DNA from: Alphaproteobacteria bacterium
GTDB taxonomy: Bacteria; Pseudomonadota; Alphaproteobacteria; Rhizobiales; OSC116
Direction of reading: 5' to 3'
NCBI GenBank assembly: GCA_002400495.2
Contig: NVQL02000006.1
Coordinates: forward strand, 23,559-87,558
DNA length: 64,000 nucleotides
Below the pieces are notes generated by a model that had not been told where the DNA came from, ran no database searches, and saw nothing but the letters and a program-made list of their open reading frames with translations. Of the stretch, positions 52,129 through 60,718 are shown in pieces (within the stretch, counting starts at the first letter, position 1; each line of letters opens with the position of its first letter). Made by a program: the position numbers and the translations under genes.

Positions 52129-53360
52129 TATAATTTTCCTCCTGCACTCATTGGGTAGATGTTGACCAACGCGTCAGTTTTTGTTTCATGTTGATCCTCA
52201 TCAAACACCGCCCAACAATTGGCAGTGAGTAAGGGTTTGATTTTAAAGCTTTCTTGGCCTTGCAATATGTCAACATTGAGCGTGCCATCATCAAATGTGG
52301 CAAAAGCTTTGTTGAACATTTTAAAGCCATGGTCTTTTATATTATTTTTTGTCAGCTTGGCTTTTATCGGTTGTTCTTGCGCTAAGCCTTGTAAGGCATC
52401 TATCAAGCCGCTGACAAAAAACCGCAATCCGACACTGGCCGAAATTGGGTTGCCAGGCAGGCCAAAATAATAGGTTTTTTGGGTTTTGAATTTAGCAAAT
52501 AAAATTGGTTTACCAGGTCGAATTTTGCATTTATGAAATAGAATATCTGCACCCAATTTACCCAAGCTTTCAGGTATAAAATCATGGCGCCCCATCGACA
52601 CCGCACCTGTCGAAATAATGATGTCATATTCACCGATCAAGCGGTTTAAACAGGCTTCATAATCCTCAATTTCATCTTTTATGGTGCCAGCATAACTGGC
52701 GTCAAAACCCATATCTTGCAATGTCGCCAATAGATAAGGGCCATTGCTGTTGCGAATTTGGCCAGATTGTAGCGGTATGTTGGCATCGTCAACAATCTCT
52801 TTGCCGGTGCTGATGACCGCAATTGTGGGTTTTTTGCGAACCAAAATTTCGGCCACGCCGATGGTGGCGAGGGCAGCTATATGCGCCGCATTTATTTTTT
52901 GCCCCGCTGCAATCACCAGATCTCCATGGCTAAAATCTTGCCCCGCTTTGCGGATGTTATTGCCAAGCGGCGCATCTGGTTGGTTGATTTTTATCTGTTC
53001 TGGTCGGCCATTATTATCAGTGTTTACAATGGTTACATATTCAATTTTAATCACCGTATCAAAGCCATCAGGTATGCCCGCACCCGTCATAATCTCCCAA
53101 GCACCTCCAGTGCCATGGCTAATCTCATCGCCTGCAAAACTAGAGCCAACAACATCCATCTCAACCATGCCGTTCTGCAAGTCTTGATGACGCACAGCAA
53201 AACCATCCATGGCGCTATTGTCAAATGGCGAGATGAGGCAATCGCAGATCACATCTTGAGCCGCCACAAAGCCAAAGCTGTCAGCAATTGACATCAATTG
53301 CTCACCAAGCATAGTGGCTTGGGACAGTATTTTTTCAATGGCCAATTCATAAGCGATCAT
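52128..53360 (-). CDS. moeA: Molybdopterin molybdenumtransferase
   Basis: A 410-residue MoeA. SPFDNSAMDGFAVRHQDL is the N-terminal signature, GAGIPDGFDTVIKIEYV and VISTGKEIVDD follow, then IISTGAVSMGRHDFIPESL in the MoaB-like domain III and FGLPGNPISASVGLRFF at its end. It inserts molybdate into adenylated molybdopterin. It has one-base overlaps with both the moaC-mogA gene and moaD. Confidence 0.95.
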   Translation of the reverse strand: MIAYELAIEKILSQATMLGEQLMSIADSFGFVAAQDVICDCLISPFDNSAMDGFAVRHQDLQNGMVEMDVVGSSFAGDEISHGTGGAWEIMTGAGIPDGFDTVIKIEYVTIVNTDNNGRPEQIKINQPDAPLGNNIRKAGQDFSHGDLVIAAGQKINAAHIAALATIGVAEILVRKKPTIAVISTGKEIVDDANIPLQSGQIRNSNGPYLLATLQDMGFDASYAGTIKDEIEDYEACLNRLIGEYDIIISTGAVSMGRHDFIPESLGKLGADILFHKCKIRPGKPILFAKFKTQKTYYFGLPGNPISASVGLRFFVSGLIDALQGLAQEQPIKAKLTKNNIKDHGFKMFNKAFATFDDGTLNVDILQGQESFKIKPLLTANCWAVFDEDQHETKTDALVNIYPMSAGGKL

Positions 53361-54367
53361 TAATGAATGTCCTTATTCTGCACATGGGCAATGGCGTGTG
53401 GTAGAAGCTCTTTAAGCACTTCAATGCCGTCTTTCACCGCGCCTGTGCTGCCAGCCAAACATACAATTAGTGTCTCGCCAATCACATAAGCTGATGAGCG
53501 CGAAATCCAAGTCGATGGCACATGATCAGCAGCCGATGAGCGTAATAATTCGCCAATGCCAACCACTTCATAATCTGCAATTTTGGCAATCACATCAGGG
53601 GTGATGTCACGCGGCGCAAGGCCAGTGCCACCCGTAGTGAATATCAAATCCACCTTGCTAACGAGATTTAATATATGGGTTTTTAATGTCTCTTCATCGT
53701 CAGGCAATATTTTATAATCACCAACTTCCCCACCAAAAAACTCAATTTTCTGCATCAATATTTTACCAGAGCGGTCTTCATATTCGCCCTTACTGGCGCG
53801 GTCACTCATTGTCACCACGGCGGCATTTACGCCTTGCATTGGCTGCGCAGATTGGGTTGGCAACAAGTCTTGCAACTTGTCAGGTATGCCATCAGGGTGC
53901 ACCCACAAACCTTTTTTGCCGCCCTTTTTAATCAGCAACCGCACATCAGAAATCATCAAAGCTGGCTCCACAGGTTTGGTTAAATCATACAAGGTCAATA
54001 AAGCCGCATTCACCGCAGCCAAAGCCTCCATCTCCACCCCAGTTTTGGCGGTGGTCGAGACAATGGCATAAGCGCAAATACTCAAAGTTTCAGGTTCAAG
54101 CTCCAAATATATCGCCACATGATCAAGCAATAAGGGGTGGCACATGGGTATTTGCTGCCAGCAATTTTTAGCGCCCTGCACACCCGCAATTTCGGCCAGT
54201 TTTAGCACATCGCCTTTGGGTAATTTTTCATCACGGATGGCGGCAAAACCAATTTCTCGCACATATATCCGCCCTATGGTGATGGCTTGGCGAAAGGTTG
54301 CGGCTTTACGGGTGATGTCCGCCATGTGATATTTGCTGTCGTTAAAAAAACTAGTGATGTCGGGCAT
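53360..54367 (-). CDS. moaCB: Bifunctional cyclic pyranopterin phosphate synthase MoaC / molybdopterin adenylyltransferase (MogA/MoaB)
   Basis: A 335-residue fusion. Residues 1-160 are MoaC: AGVQGAKNCWQQIPMCHPLLLDHV and TTAKTGVEMEALAAVNAALLTLYDL are its catalytic blocks (KxGxEMEAL). After a linker (KLQDLLPTQSAQP) residues 180-335 are MogA/MoaB-like: VTMSDRASKGEYEDRSG and LIFTTGGTGLAPRDITPDV hold the molybdopterin-binding TGGTG and Asp. It thus handles both the second step of precursor Z formation and adenylation of molybdopterin. Such fusions occur in several proteobacteria. It is two bases after moaA. Confidence 0.92.
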   Translation of the reverse strand: MPDITSFFNDSKYHMADITRKAATFRQAITIGRIYVREIGFAAIRDEKLPKGDVLKLAEIAGVQGAKNCWQQIPMCHPLLLDHVAIYLELEPETLSICAYAIVSTTAKTGVEMEALAAVNAALLTLYDLTKPVEPALMISDVRLLIKKGGKKGLWVHPDGIPDKLQDLLPTQSAQPMQGVNAAVVTMSDRASKGEYEDRSGKILMQKIEFFGGEVGDYKILPDDEETLKTHILNLVSKVDLIFTTGGTGLAPRDITPDVIAKIADYEVVGIGELLRSSAADHVPSTWISRSSAYVIGETLIVCLAGSTGAVKDGIEVLKELLPHAIAHVQNKDIH

Positions 54368-54369
54368 AA

Positions 54370-55419
54370 TTAACCGCCTATTGTCGAAAGATTGGCTGTG
54401 GAACCGGTGTCGCCCAAAGCTAAGAAATGGGATGAGGCTTTAAAATTCAGCTGTTGCTCAATCAGCGCCTTTAACTCATCTTGTTGATCCGCATGTTGCA
54501 ATAAATGCCGCAATGAAACCCCTTGATTGCCAAATAAACACAGGCGCAACGCGCCCAAAGAGGTGATGCGCAAACGGTTGCAATTGGTGCAAAAATCTTT
54601 GGAGTAAGGCGCTATAAAACCAATTGAGCCAAGATAATCAGGGTGGCTTAATTCAATGGCAGGCCCGGCGTCTGATGCACGCGGCTTAGCCACCCAGCCT
54701 TGCGCCAATAATTTATTTTGCAAGCCAGATGCCGCCACATGATAACGGTTAAAATAATCCAAATTATCGCCAGTTTGCATCAGCTCGATATAGCGAATGC
54801 TGATCGGTTTGTGTTTTACCATGGCCATAAATTGTTCAAGTTGGTCGTCATTTATGCCTTTGAGCAAAACGGCGTTAATTTTAATGCTGTTAAAACCCAC
54901 ATCAAACGCTTCATCAATGCCATCCAATATTTCGGGCAAACGGTCATGGCCAGTTAATTTATGAAAGCGCTCAGCGTCGAGCGTATCAATGCTGACATTA
55001 AGGGCATTTATGCCCGCCTCATGCCATTTTTGAATATTTTTTTTGAGCTTATAGCCATTGGTGGTCATGGCCAATTTTGTTATATTTTGTTCGGCCGATA
55101 TGGTTTGCACAATCTCGATAAAATCTTTGCGCAATGTCGGCTCGCCGCCTGTGAGGCGAATTTTATGGGTGCCCAAAGCGGCAAAGGCCGCGACTAGGTT
55201 TTTAATTTCATGTAGCTCAAGAAAGGTTTTTTTAAAGCTCGGCTTATAACCATCAGGCAAGCAATAATCGCAGGAGAAATTGCATATATCGGTGATGGAT
55301 AATCGAAGGTAAGGAAATTGGCGGCCATGATTGTCAGCCAAAATTGGCGGCAAACTGGGCGTCGTTTCAAAACGCGCCACCTCATGACCTATCGAATGAT
55401 CGATAAGTGTATGTTTCAC
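54370..55419 (-). CDS. moaA: GTP 3',8-cyclase (radical SAM), MoaA
   Basis: 349 residues from a GTG start. The radical-SAM cluster is CNFSCDYC (Cys46, 50, 53) and the second Fe-S site is FCTNCNRLRITSLGALRLCL. IRLTGGEPTLRKD binds SAM, and NVSIDTLDAERFHKLTG is a family block. It converts GTP to 3',8-cH2GTP. Start choice: an ATG at 55467 is in frame, but those 16 codons lie inside a structured leader that resembles a Moco riboswitch. AAAGGAG (55428-55434) sits eight bases before the GTG at 55419, so I place the start there. First gene of the operon. Confidence 0.92.
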   Translation of the reverse strand: MKHTLIDHSIGHEVARFETTPSLPPILADNHGRQFPYLRLSITDICNFSCDYCLPDGYKPSFKKTFLELHEIKNLVAAFAALGTHKIRLTGGEPTLRKDFIEIVQTISAEQNITKLAMTTNGYKLKKNIQKWHEAGINALNVSIDTLDAERFHKLTGHDRLPEILDGIDEAFDVGFNSIKINAVLLKGINDDQLEQFMAMVKHKPISIRYIELMQTGDNLDYFNRYHVAASGLQNKLLAQGWVAKPRASDAGPAIELSHPDYLGSIGFIAPYSKDFCTNCNRLRITSLGALRLCLFGNQGVSLRHLLQHADQQDELKALIEQQLNFKASSHFLALGDTGSTANLSTIGG

Positions 55420-55427
55420 TTCAAGCA

Positions 55428-55500
55428 CTCCTTTCCAAATACGGGAGACCACGGCGTTTCCACCCATGACCCCGGTCTAAAAACCATATTTGAGCCAATT
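55428..55500 (-). ncRNA. Moco riboswitch-like leader of moaA (compact form)
   Basis: On the minus strand AGACC and GGTCT enclose a GGTG-GAAA-CGCC hairpin with a GNRA tetraloop; it is followed by CTCCCGTATTTGGAAAGG, which closely resembles the conserved 3' block of the enterobacterial moaA Moco leader. CTCC (55444-55447) can pair with the GGAG of the ribosome site (55428-55431), so ligand binding could hide the start of moaA. The element is shorter than the E. coli form, as in the reported Tuco-like variants. Boundaries are estimated; the resemblance is from memory. Confidence 0.75.
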
Positions 55501-55699
55501 TTTGGCCAAACTTAGGTAGATAGACTTCAGAGCTATAATTCTTAAATTATAAGTTTTGCCCGAAAAGGTCAATAAGAACATGCATTATTGCCAAATTTCG
55601 GGCTTAGTCTTGTGTTAATGTGGCTGGTTATTTGCTAGTGGTAATTAATCTTCAACCATATTAATGTAGACTGTATAGAAAGAAAGTAGATGGGGTTAT

Positions 55700-56611
55700 A
55701 TGTCTGAAGAACAACAAAAATCTCTGCTCGATCGTGTTGCGGATTGGTGGGAGTCCGAAGATAGTCATAAATTGGCCGATAAAGATTCTGTGCATCATGA
55801 TAAAGATCAGAATATTCGGGTTGATTTGAAAAAATTTGAACTGGAAAAATGGACTGAACAGCGCATTAATATACTCGAAATTTTGTGGGGGCGCGGCACG
55901 CGCATTCCCGGTGATGAAGATCTTAACCGTGAACTGTTTGGCGGCGCTGGCCTAAATAGCAAATCCAAAATATTGGATATGGCGGTTGGCTTGGGCAATT
56001 GTGCGCGCATTATCACCAAGGATAGCTTTGCGCATATCGATGTGGTCGAGGCTTATCCAAATCTTTTACCACATTTGATTAAGGTGATTAAGGAAGAAAA
56101 ACTAAGTCGGTTTATTTCGATATTAGATGGTGATTTGACCAAGGTTAAATTAAAACAAGCCAAATATGATCTTATCTATGGCCGCGAGGCGATGTTTAAA
56201 ATAGAAGATAAAAATTTCATTTTAAAAAAATGCCTAAAAGCGCTTGCTAGTCATGGTCAGCTGATTTTTACCGATTTTGTTTTGGATCATGATGCGGCAT
56301 CATATGATATTTTTAAAAACTGGTCAGAGCGCGAAAAATCAATCGTCTACCCCATATCCAAGGGGGCTTATAATCACATGTTTAATACACTTAAAATGCA
56401 ATTATATCCAACCATGGACTATTCAAAGCAATATGTGCATCATGTCAATATTGGGTGGCGGCGATTGGAAAGACATTTGAAAAATCATAAAATTGACGAA
56501 AAATTTGTCGATGTTATGGCGCAGGAAAGTGATTTATGGCTATCAAGAGTGCGGGCATTGCGTAGTGGAAAATTAAAACTGCTTAAATTTCATGCGGTTT
56601 TACAAAAATAA
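55700..56611 (+). CDS. Uncharacterised class I SAM methyltransferase-like protein, copy 1
   Basis: 303 residues. An N-terminal helical part (SLLDRVADWWE..., WTEQRINILEILWGRGTRIPGD) precedes a Rossmann fold with motif I KILDMAVGLGNCARI, VVEAYPNLLPHLI as the motif II acid, LIYGREAMFKIEDK, and LIFTDFVLDHDAASY at motif IV/V. The C-terminus ends in DLWLSRVRALRSGKLKLLKF, strongly kept in the second copy. Substrate unknown; the fold resembles small-molecule or lipid N/O-methyltransferases. It is divergent from the moa operon and 27 bases before its paralogue; a GGGG run precedes the ATG. Confidence 0.7.
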   Translation: MSEEQQKSLLDRVADWWESEDSHKLADKDSVHHDKDQNIRVDLKKFELEKWTEQRINILEILWGRGTRIPGDEDLNRELFGGAGLNSKSKILDMAVGLGNCARIITKDSFAHIDVVEAYPNLLPHLIKVIKEEKLSRFISILDGDLTKVKLKQAKYDLIYGREAMFKIEDKNFILKKCLKALASHGQLIFTDFVLDHDAASYDIFKNWSEREKSIVYPISKGAYNHMFNTLKMQLYPTMDYSKQYVHHVNIGWRRLERHLKNHKIDEKFVDVMAQESDLWLSRVRALRSGKLKLLKFHAVLQK

Positions 56612-56638
56612 CTAATATTTACGTATCTGGGGAGATAT

Positions 56639-57580
56639 ATGCGGACGAAACAAACAACAGAGCTAAGAACAGCTCTGAAAACTGATAAGACATTTTCCTT
56701 GCTTGATCGGGTGGCGTCGTGGTGGGTGTCGGATGATGGTGATCGGCTGGCGGATATAAATGCTGCAAACTACGATAAAGATAGAGACATTCATGTCGAT
56801 ATGGATAAATTTGCATTGGAAGAGTGGACCGACCAACGGGTGCAGATTATAGAGATTCTTTGGGGCACTGGCACGCGGTTGCCAGGAGATGATCAGCTTA
56901 ATCGTGAATTGTTTAATCAAGTTTCACTTAACAGTAAATCTAGAATATTAGACATTGCTGTGGGGCTGGGCAATTGCGCGCGCATGCTGGCTAAAAATAA
57001 TTATGCTCATGTTGATGTGGTTGAGGCCTATCCTAACTTGTTGCCACATTTAATTAGGGTGACCGAGGCTGAGAAACTCGAACCATTTATTTCTATTTTG
57101 AAGGGTGACTTAGGCAAAGTTAAATTAGTAAATCAGAAATATGATTTGATTTATGGGCGCGAAGCACTATTCAAAGTTGAAGATAAACAAGTGGTTATAG
57201 AAAAATGTGTCAACGCGCTTAAGCAAACAGGCAATTTTATATTTACCGATTTTGTGCTGGAAAAAGATGCCGCGAGTTACAAGATTTTCAAGAATTGGTC
57301 AGCTCGCGAAAAGGCCATAGTTTACCCAACTTCTCTCACTCATTATAAAAAAATCATCGCTGAACTTGACTTAAAATTACACCCAATTGTTGATTATTCT
57401 GAGTCATATATTCATCATGTCAATACGGGATGGTTGCGGCTTAAAAAATATTTAGAAACCCATGAATTTGATGATGATTTTGTTGATGTTATGGCGCAAG
57501 AAGCCGATCTATGGTTGTCACGGGTGCGGGCATTGCGCAGTGGCAAACTTAAATTGATTAAATTTCACGCTACATTTTAA
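56639..57580 (+). CDS. Uncharacterised class I SAM methyltransferase-like protein, copy 2
   Basis: 313 residues, aligning without gaps to the preceding gene over nearly its whole length at about 60 percent identity by eye. It keeps the SAM loop RILDIAVGLGNCARM, VVEAYPNLLPHLI, LIYGREALFKVEDK, FIFTDFVLEKDAASY and the C-terminal block DLWLSRVRALRSGKLKL. An extra 17 residues at the N-terminus are polar and not shared. GGGGAGA a few bases before the ATG is a strong ribosome site. The two are probably co-transcribed and may form a heterodimer or act on related substrates. Confidence 0.7.
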   Translation: MRTKQTTELRTALKTDKTFSLLDRVASWWVSDDGDRLADINAANYDKDRDIHVDMDKFALEEWTDQRVQIIEILWGTGTRLPGDDQLNRELFNQVSLNSKSRILDIAVGLGNCARMLAKNNYAHVDVVEAYPNLLPHLIRVTEAEKLEPFISILKGDLGKVKLVNQKYDLIYGREALFKVEDKQVVIEKCVNALKQTGNFIFTDFVLEKDAASYKIFKNWSAREKAIVYPTSLTHYKKIIAELDLKLHPIVDYSESYIHHVNTGWLRLKKYLETHEFDDDFVDVMAQEADLWLSRVRALRSGKLKLIKFHATF

Positions 57581-57619
57581 GCCTAGGTTAGCATTGCACC
57601 CCGTTTAAATTTTCATAAA

Positions 57620-58084
57620 TTATTTTTTATCATCGCCATTCTGCTTTTTTTGGCGTTTTATATTCACCTCGGTAAAGGCTCCATAAGCGGCGGCATATAG
57701 GAAACCCATGCTCGAAAACCCGCGAAAAAACGCGGTCGGGTCAGCACCTTCAGCACCCAAGGCGACACTGAACATGCCACCAATGAGTAAATAATGGCAA
57801 ACACGGCCAAGCTGTGGCAAATGCGGAATGGGGTTGCCCAAGACGGTTTGACCTTGTTGCACAAATATCTGATATTTGTCTTCGGGCAAAAAACGTGCGT
57901 TAAGCGCCTGATAGATGATCATGAAAACGCAATATGTGGCGAATAGAAAAAACGCTCGCGCTTCGGTCATGAAATCGAACAGGTTTGCTGCCAAAGCCAA
58001 GGCCAAAACCACGGCGCTGATGGTTAGGTTGGTTTTGTTGATTAAAAGATTTTTATAACGGTCAGTAAATGGCGTCACGGGCAT
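57620..58084 (-). CDS. Uncharacterised four-helix membrane protein
   Basis: 154 residues. Hydrophobic segments occur near residues 20-36, 43-60, 95-110 and 118-137, with a charged loop (NARFLPEDKYQIFVQQGQ) and a lysine-rich tail (NIKRQKKQNGDDKK), so both ends should be cytoplasmic. I do not recognise a family. It is divergent from the Pit-type transporter, shares a promoter region with it, and converges on the methyltransferase pair. Confidence 0.65.
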   Translation of the reverse strand: MPVTPFTDRYKNLLINKTNLTISAVVLALALAANLFDFMTEARAFFLFATYCVFMIIYQALNARFLPEDKYQIFVQQGQTVLGNPIPHLPQLGRVCHYLLIGGMFSVALGAEGADPTAFFRGFSSMGFLYAAAYGAFTEVNIKRQKKQNGDDKK

Positions 58085-58091
58085 GTCCTTA

Positions 58092-58130
58092 AATGAATTG
58101 GCTATAAATTAAATGTGATATCAATTCATT
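58092..58130. promoter_or_regulatory. Inverted repeat in the divergent pit promoter region
   Basis: AATGAATTG (58092-58100) and CAATTCATT (58122-58130) are a perfect 9-base inverted repeat with a 21-base spacer, centred between the small membrane protein gene and the Pit gene. It does not match a Pho box. Two helical turns between arms would suit a dimeric regulator or a DNA loop. Confidence 0.45.
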
Positions 58131-58186
58131 AGCATTTGATAAATAGCTCGTCTATATCTCTGCTACTTATATTTGGAAAGAGATTA

Positions 58187-59194
58187 ATGGATTTTTATTT
58201 AACTGCAACCGCTATTTTTCTGCTTTTTTTACTGAGCTTCGCTAATGGAGCTAATGACGTGTCCAAATCCATCGCGACTTTGGCAGGGGCAGGGGTTGCT
58301 TCAATGTCCAAAGCAGTCAATTGGGGCGTGTTATGGACTTTGGTCGGCGCGTTATCAGGCATGTTATGGGGCGGGGCGATTGTTAAAAATCTAAGCCAAA
58401 GTTTTTATGCTGCAGATACCGAAATGAATTTGAATGTTGCGTTAGCCGTCGCCATCGCGCCGATCATTTGGGTGTTTTTATCGACCTATCTAAAATTGCC
58501 GGTATCGACCACGCATAGCTTGGTCGGGGCGTTTATCGGCACCGGCTTGTTTGCCTATGGGGTCGATGGCATTGTGTGGCAAAAGGTCGGGGTTAAAATT
58601 GTGTTGCCGCTGTTGGTCAGCCCGTTTGCGTCAATTTTTCTGGCGATCATTGGCTATAAATTCATCCGCCGTATGACGGCTAAATTGCCTAGTGGTCAGT
58701 ATCGTTTGCTCGGGTTTAAATTTCGAATTAACGAAGACATTCTGCATTGGTTTACCAGCGGCCTGCTGACCTTTGCCCGCGGCTTGAATGACACGCCAAA
58801 ACTAATTGCGGTTATTTTGCCAATCATCATGCTTAAGCCCGAGCAATTGGGTGGTATGTATTATGTGATCGGTGCGGTTTCGATGAGTTTAGGCGCGTGG
58901 TTGATCGGCAAACGCATCACGATAATTTTGGCCGAAAAAGTCACCAAAATGGATCATCATCAGGGGTTTGCGGCCAATTTAATTGCTTCATTTTTGGTGA
59001 TTGGGGCGAGTCGTTTTGGCTTGCCTGTTTCAACCACCCACGTATCCACTTCTGCCATCATTGGCGTGGGCATTGCTGGCAAAAGTAAATTGGATATGAA
59101 GGTGATCATGTCGATGCTTGGTGCATGGATCATCACCGTGCCTGGCGCGGGTTTGATCGCTGGCGCTGGTTATTATATTATATGCTTGTTTTAG
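58187..59194 (+). CDS. Pit-type inorganic phosphate transporter
   Basis: A 335-residue PiT-family carrier with about ten helices. The duplicated family motif is present twice: FANGANDVSKSIATLAGAGVAS near residue 20-40 and FARGLNDTPKLIAVIL near 205-220; LPVSTTHSLVGAFIGTG and LPVSTTHVSTSAIIGVG are the paired re-entrant loops. Pit carriers import metal-phosphate (and, unavoidably, arsenate) with protons. An ATG at 58187 with GGAAAGAG upstream is preferred over a TTG 17 codons earlier. arsM follows 42 bases later. Confidence 0.93.
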   Translation: MDFYLTATAIFLLFLLSFANGANDVSKSIATLAGAGVASMSKAVNWGVLWTLVGALSGMLWGGAIVKNLSQSFYAADTEMNLNVALAVAIAPIIWVFLSTYLKLPVSTTHSLVGAFIGTGLFAYGVDGIVWQKVGVKIVLPLLVSPFASIFLAIIGYKFIRRMTAKLPSGQYRLLGFKFRINEDILHWFTSGLLTFARGLNDTPKLIAVILPIIMLKPEQLGGMYYVIGAVSMSLGAWLIGKRITIILAEKVTKMDHHQGFAANLIASFLVIGASRFGLPVSTTHVSTSAIIGVGIAGKSKLDMKVIMSMLGAWIITVPGAGLIAGAGYYIICLF

Positions 59195-59236
59195 TTTTAT
59201 AAGCTCATATATTAAAATTAAATATTGGAGATTGAA

Positions 59237-60274
59237 ATGTCACAAATCCATGAAGATGTAAAAGAATATTATGGTGAAACGCTCAAAACAAATGCGGATT
59301 TGTTAACCAGTGCGTGCTGCCCAACAGACGCGATGCCGGCTTATTTGCGGCCGTTGGTAGGTAATGTGCATGAAGAGATTGTTAGTAAATTTTACGGTTG
59401 TGGCTCGCCCATTCCACCAAAATTAGATGGGATGACGGTGCTAGATTTAGGCTCGGGTAGTGGGCAAGATTGTTATGTGCTGAGCCAACTTGTTGGCGAA
59501 AGCGGCCAAGTGATTGGGGTCGATATGACCGATCAACAGCTTGATGTGGCGCGTAAATATATCGATTATCATACCGAAAAATTTGGGTTTTCTAAACCGA
59601 ATATTAGTTTTGTGAAGCATTTTATTGAGGATCTTTCCTCGATTGAAGATGCGAGTGTGGATTTGGTGGTGTCTAATTGCGTGATCAATCTGGCGCCTGA
59701 AAAAGACAAAGTGTTTGCTGAGATTTACCGCATTTTAAAACCGGGTGGTGAGCTGTATTTTGCTGATGTATTTGCCGATCGGCGGTTGAGTGCTGAGCTT
59801 AAGGCTGATCCTGTCATTGTCGGTGAATGTTTGGGTGGGGCGCTTTATATTGAAGACTATCGTCGTCAAATGGCGGGGCTTGGTTTTAACATGTCTTACA
59901 CGGTGAGTAATAGTGTTCTGACGGTTGAGGATGAGGCGTTGAAGCCTAAGCTTGAGCATATTAATTTTACGTCGCAAACTGTGCGGGCGTTTAAAATTGA
60001 GGCTGAGGATAGAGAAGAAGATTATGGGCACAAAGCTCGGTATGATGGTTCTATTGCTGAATTTGCTGATGCGTTTGTGCTGGATCAGAATAATAGTTTT
60101 GCGGCTGGTGAATGGGTGAGTGTTTCGGGTAATGTGGCGAATATTCTGAGCCAGAGCCGTTATAAGGATGCGTTTGAGGTTGAAGGTAGTTTTGAAGCTC
60201 ATCATGGTGGGTTTGATAGTGATGAGGCAGCGAGTTGCTGTGCGCCTGCGGCGGCTACGACGGGTTGTTGTTAG
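59237..60274 (+). CDS. arsM: Arsenite methyltransferase
   Basis: A 345-residue ArsM. VKEYYGETLKTNADLLTSACCP is the N-terminal block, VLDLGSGSGQDCYVLSQLVG is SAM motif I with its conserved Cys, VSNCVINLAPEK and VGECLGGALY supply the other arsenic-binding cysteines. The C-terminus carries a Cys-rich tail (SCCAP and TGCC), typical of bacterial ArsM. It methylates As(III) to methylated, partly volatile forms. The ATG at 59237 with GGAG six bases upstream is chosen over an in-frame TTG at 59225. Probably co-expressed with the Pit gene; no arsR, arsB or arsC is next to it. Confidence 0.93.
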   Translation: MSQIHEDVKEYYGETLKTNADLLTSACCPTDAMPAYLRPLVGNVHEEIVSKFYGCGSPIPPKLDGMTVLDLGSGSGQDCYVLSQLVGESGQVIGVDMTDQQLDVARKYIDYHTEKFGFSKPNISFVKHFIEDLSSIEDASVDLVVSNCVINLAPEKDKVFAEIYRILKPGGELYFADVFADRRLSAELKADPVIVGECLGGALYIEDYRRQMAGLGFNMSYTVSNSVLTVEDEALKPKLEHINFTSQTVRAFKIEAEDREEDYGHKARYDGSIAEFADAFVLDQNNSFAAGEWVSVSGNVANILSQSRYKDAFEVEGSFEAHHGGFDSDEAASCCAPAAATTGCC

Positions 60275-60335
60275 TGGTTGAGTTAAATTACTGAATTAGC
60301 ATATCGGGTTGATACTGGGTAGTGGCCTTGTTTGT

Positions 60336-60687
60336 GCTCTGGAAGTTTGCATTATGTTTGGCATTGCGTGCGTTCGCTCCGCTCTCTAGCTAAGCCACTC
60401 AGCCGCTGATCAGCGGTAAAATCACCACCCAACCTAACCGCATTATGCTTAGTGAGCTCGAGTTTGGCGAAACTCCGAATTTCGGTGCGTCCCAACAAGC
60501 TCAGAATTTGCAGCCTTGTGCTTATCGTGGGAAAAGGGTCCGAAGCCTTTAGGCTGAGGCAAGCGCGACTGCGCGTCGCCGTTAGGCGTGGCAAGAGAGT
60601 GGAGCGAACGCACGCAGTGCTTATAGAGAGCAACGCGAACGATAAAAGAGAGGCGAAGCCGAACGAAAAAATGCAAACTTCCAGAGC
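60336..60687. repeat. 352-base nested inverted-repeat element (MITE/palindromic type)
   Basis: Outer arms: 60336-60352 and 60671-60687, a perfect 17-base inverted repeat. Inner arms: 60361-60387 and 60594-60620, 27 bases with 25 matching. On the right flank AGAGAG plus 4-6 bases plus GCGAACG-like recurs three times (60594-60610, 60625-60641, 60647-60665). GC content is higher than in the neighbours. No transposase or real gene is inside; open frames across it are on both strands and unlike any known protein. The rest of the 60275-60718 gap holds nothing else that I can see. Confidence 0.75.
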
Positions 60688-60718
60688 CTCTGCAGCATCA
60701 CTCCCCAGCCCATACCGC

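Noticed and set aside
55420..55467. N-terminal extension of MoaA (16 codons from the ATG at 55467)
   Set aside because: These codons coincide with the riboswitch hairpin and the ribosome site; no ribosome site precedes this ATG.
55534..55551. TATAATT-N4-AATTATA inverted repeat between moaA and the methyltransferase pair
   Set aside because: Very AT-rich and short; more likely overlapping minus-10 elements than an operator.
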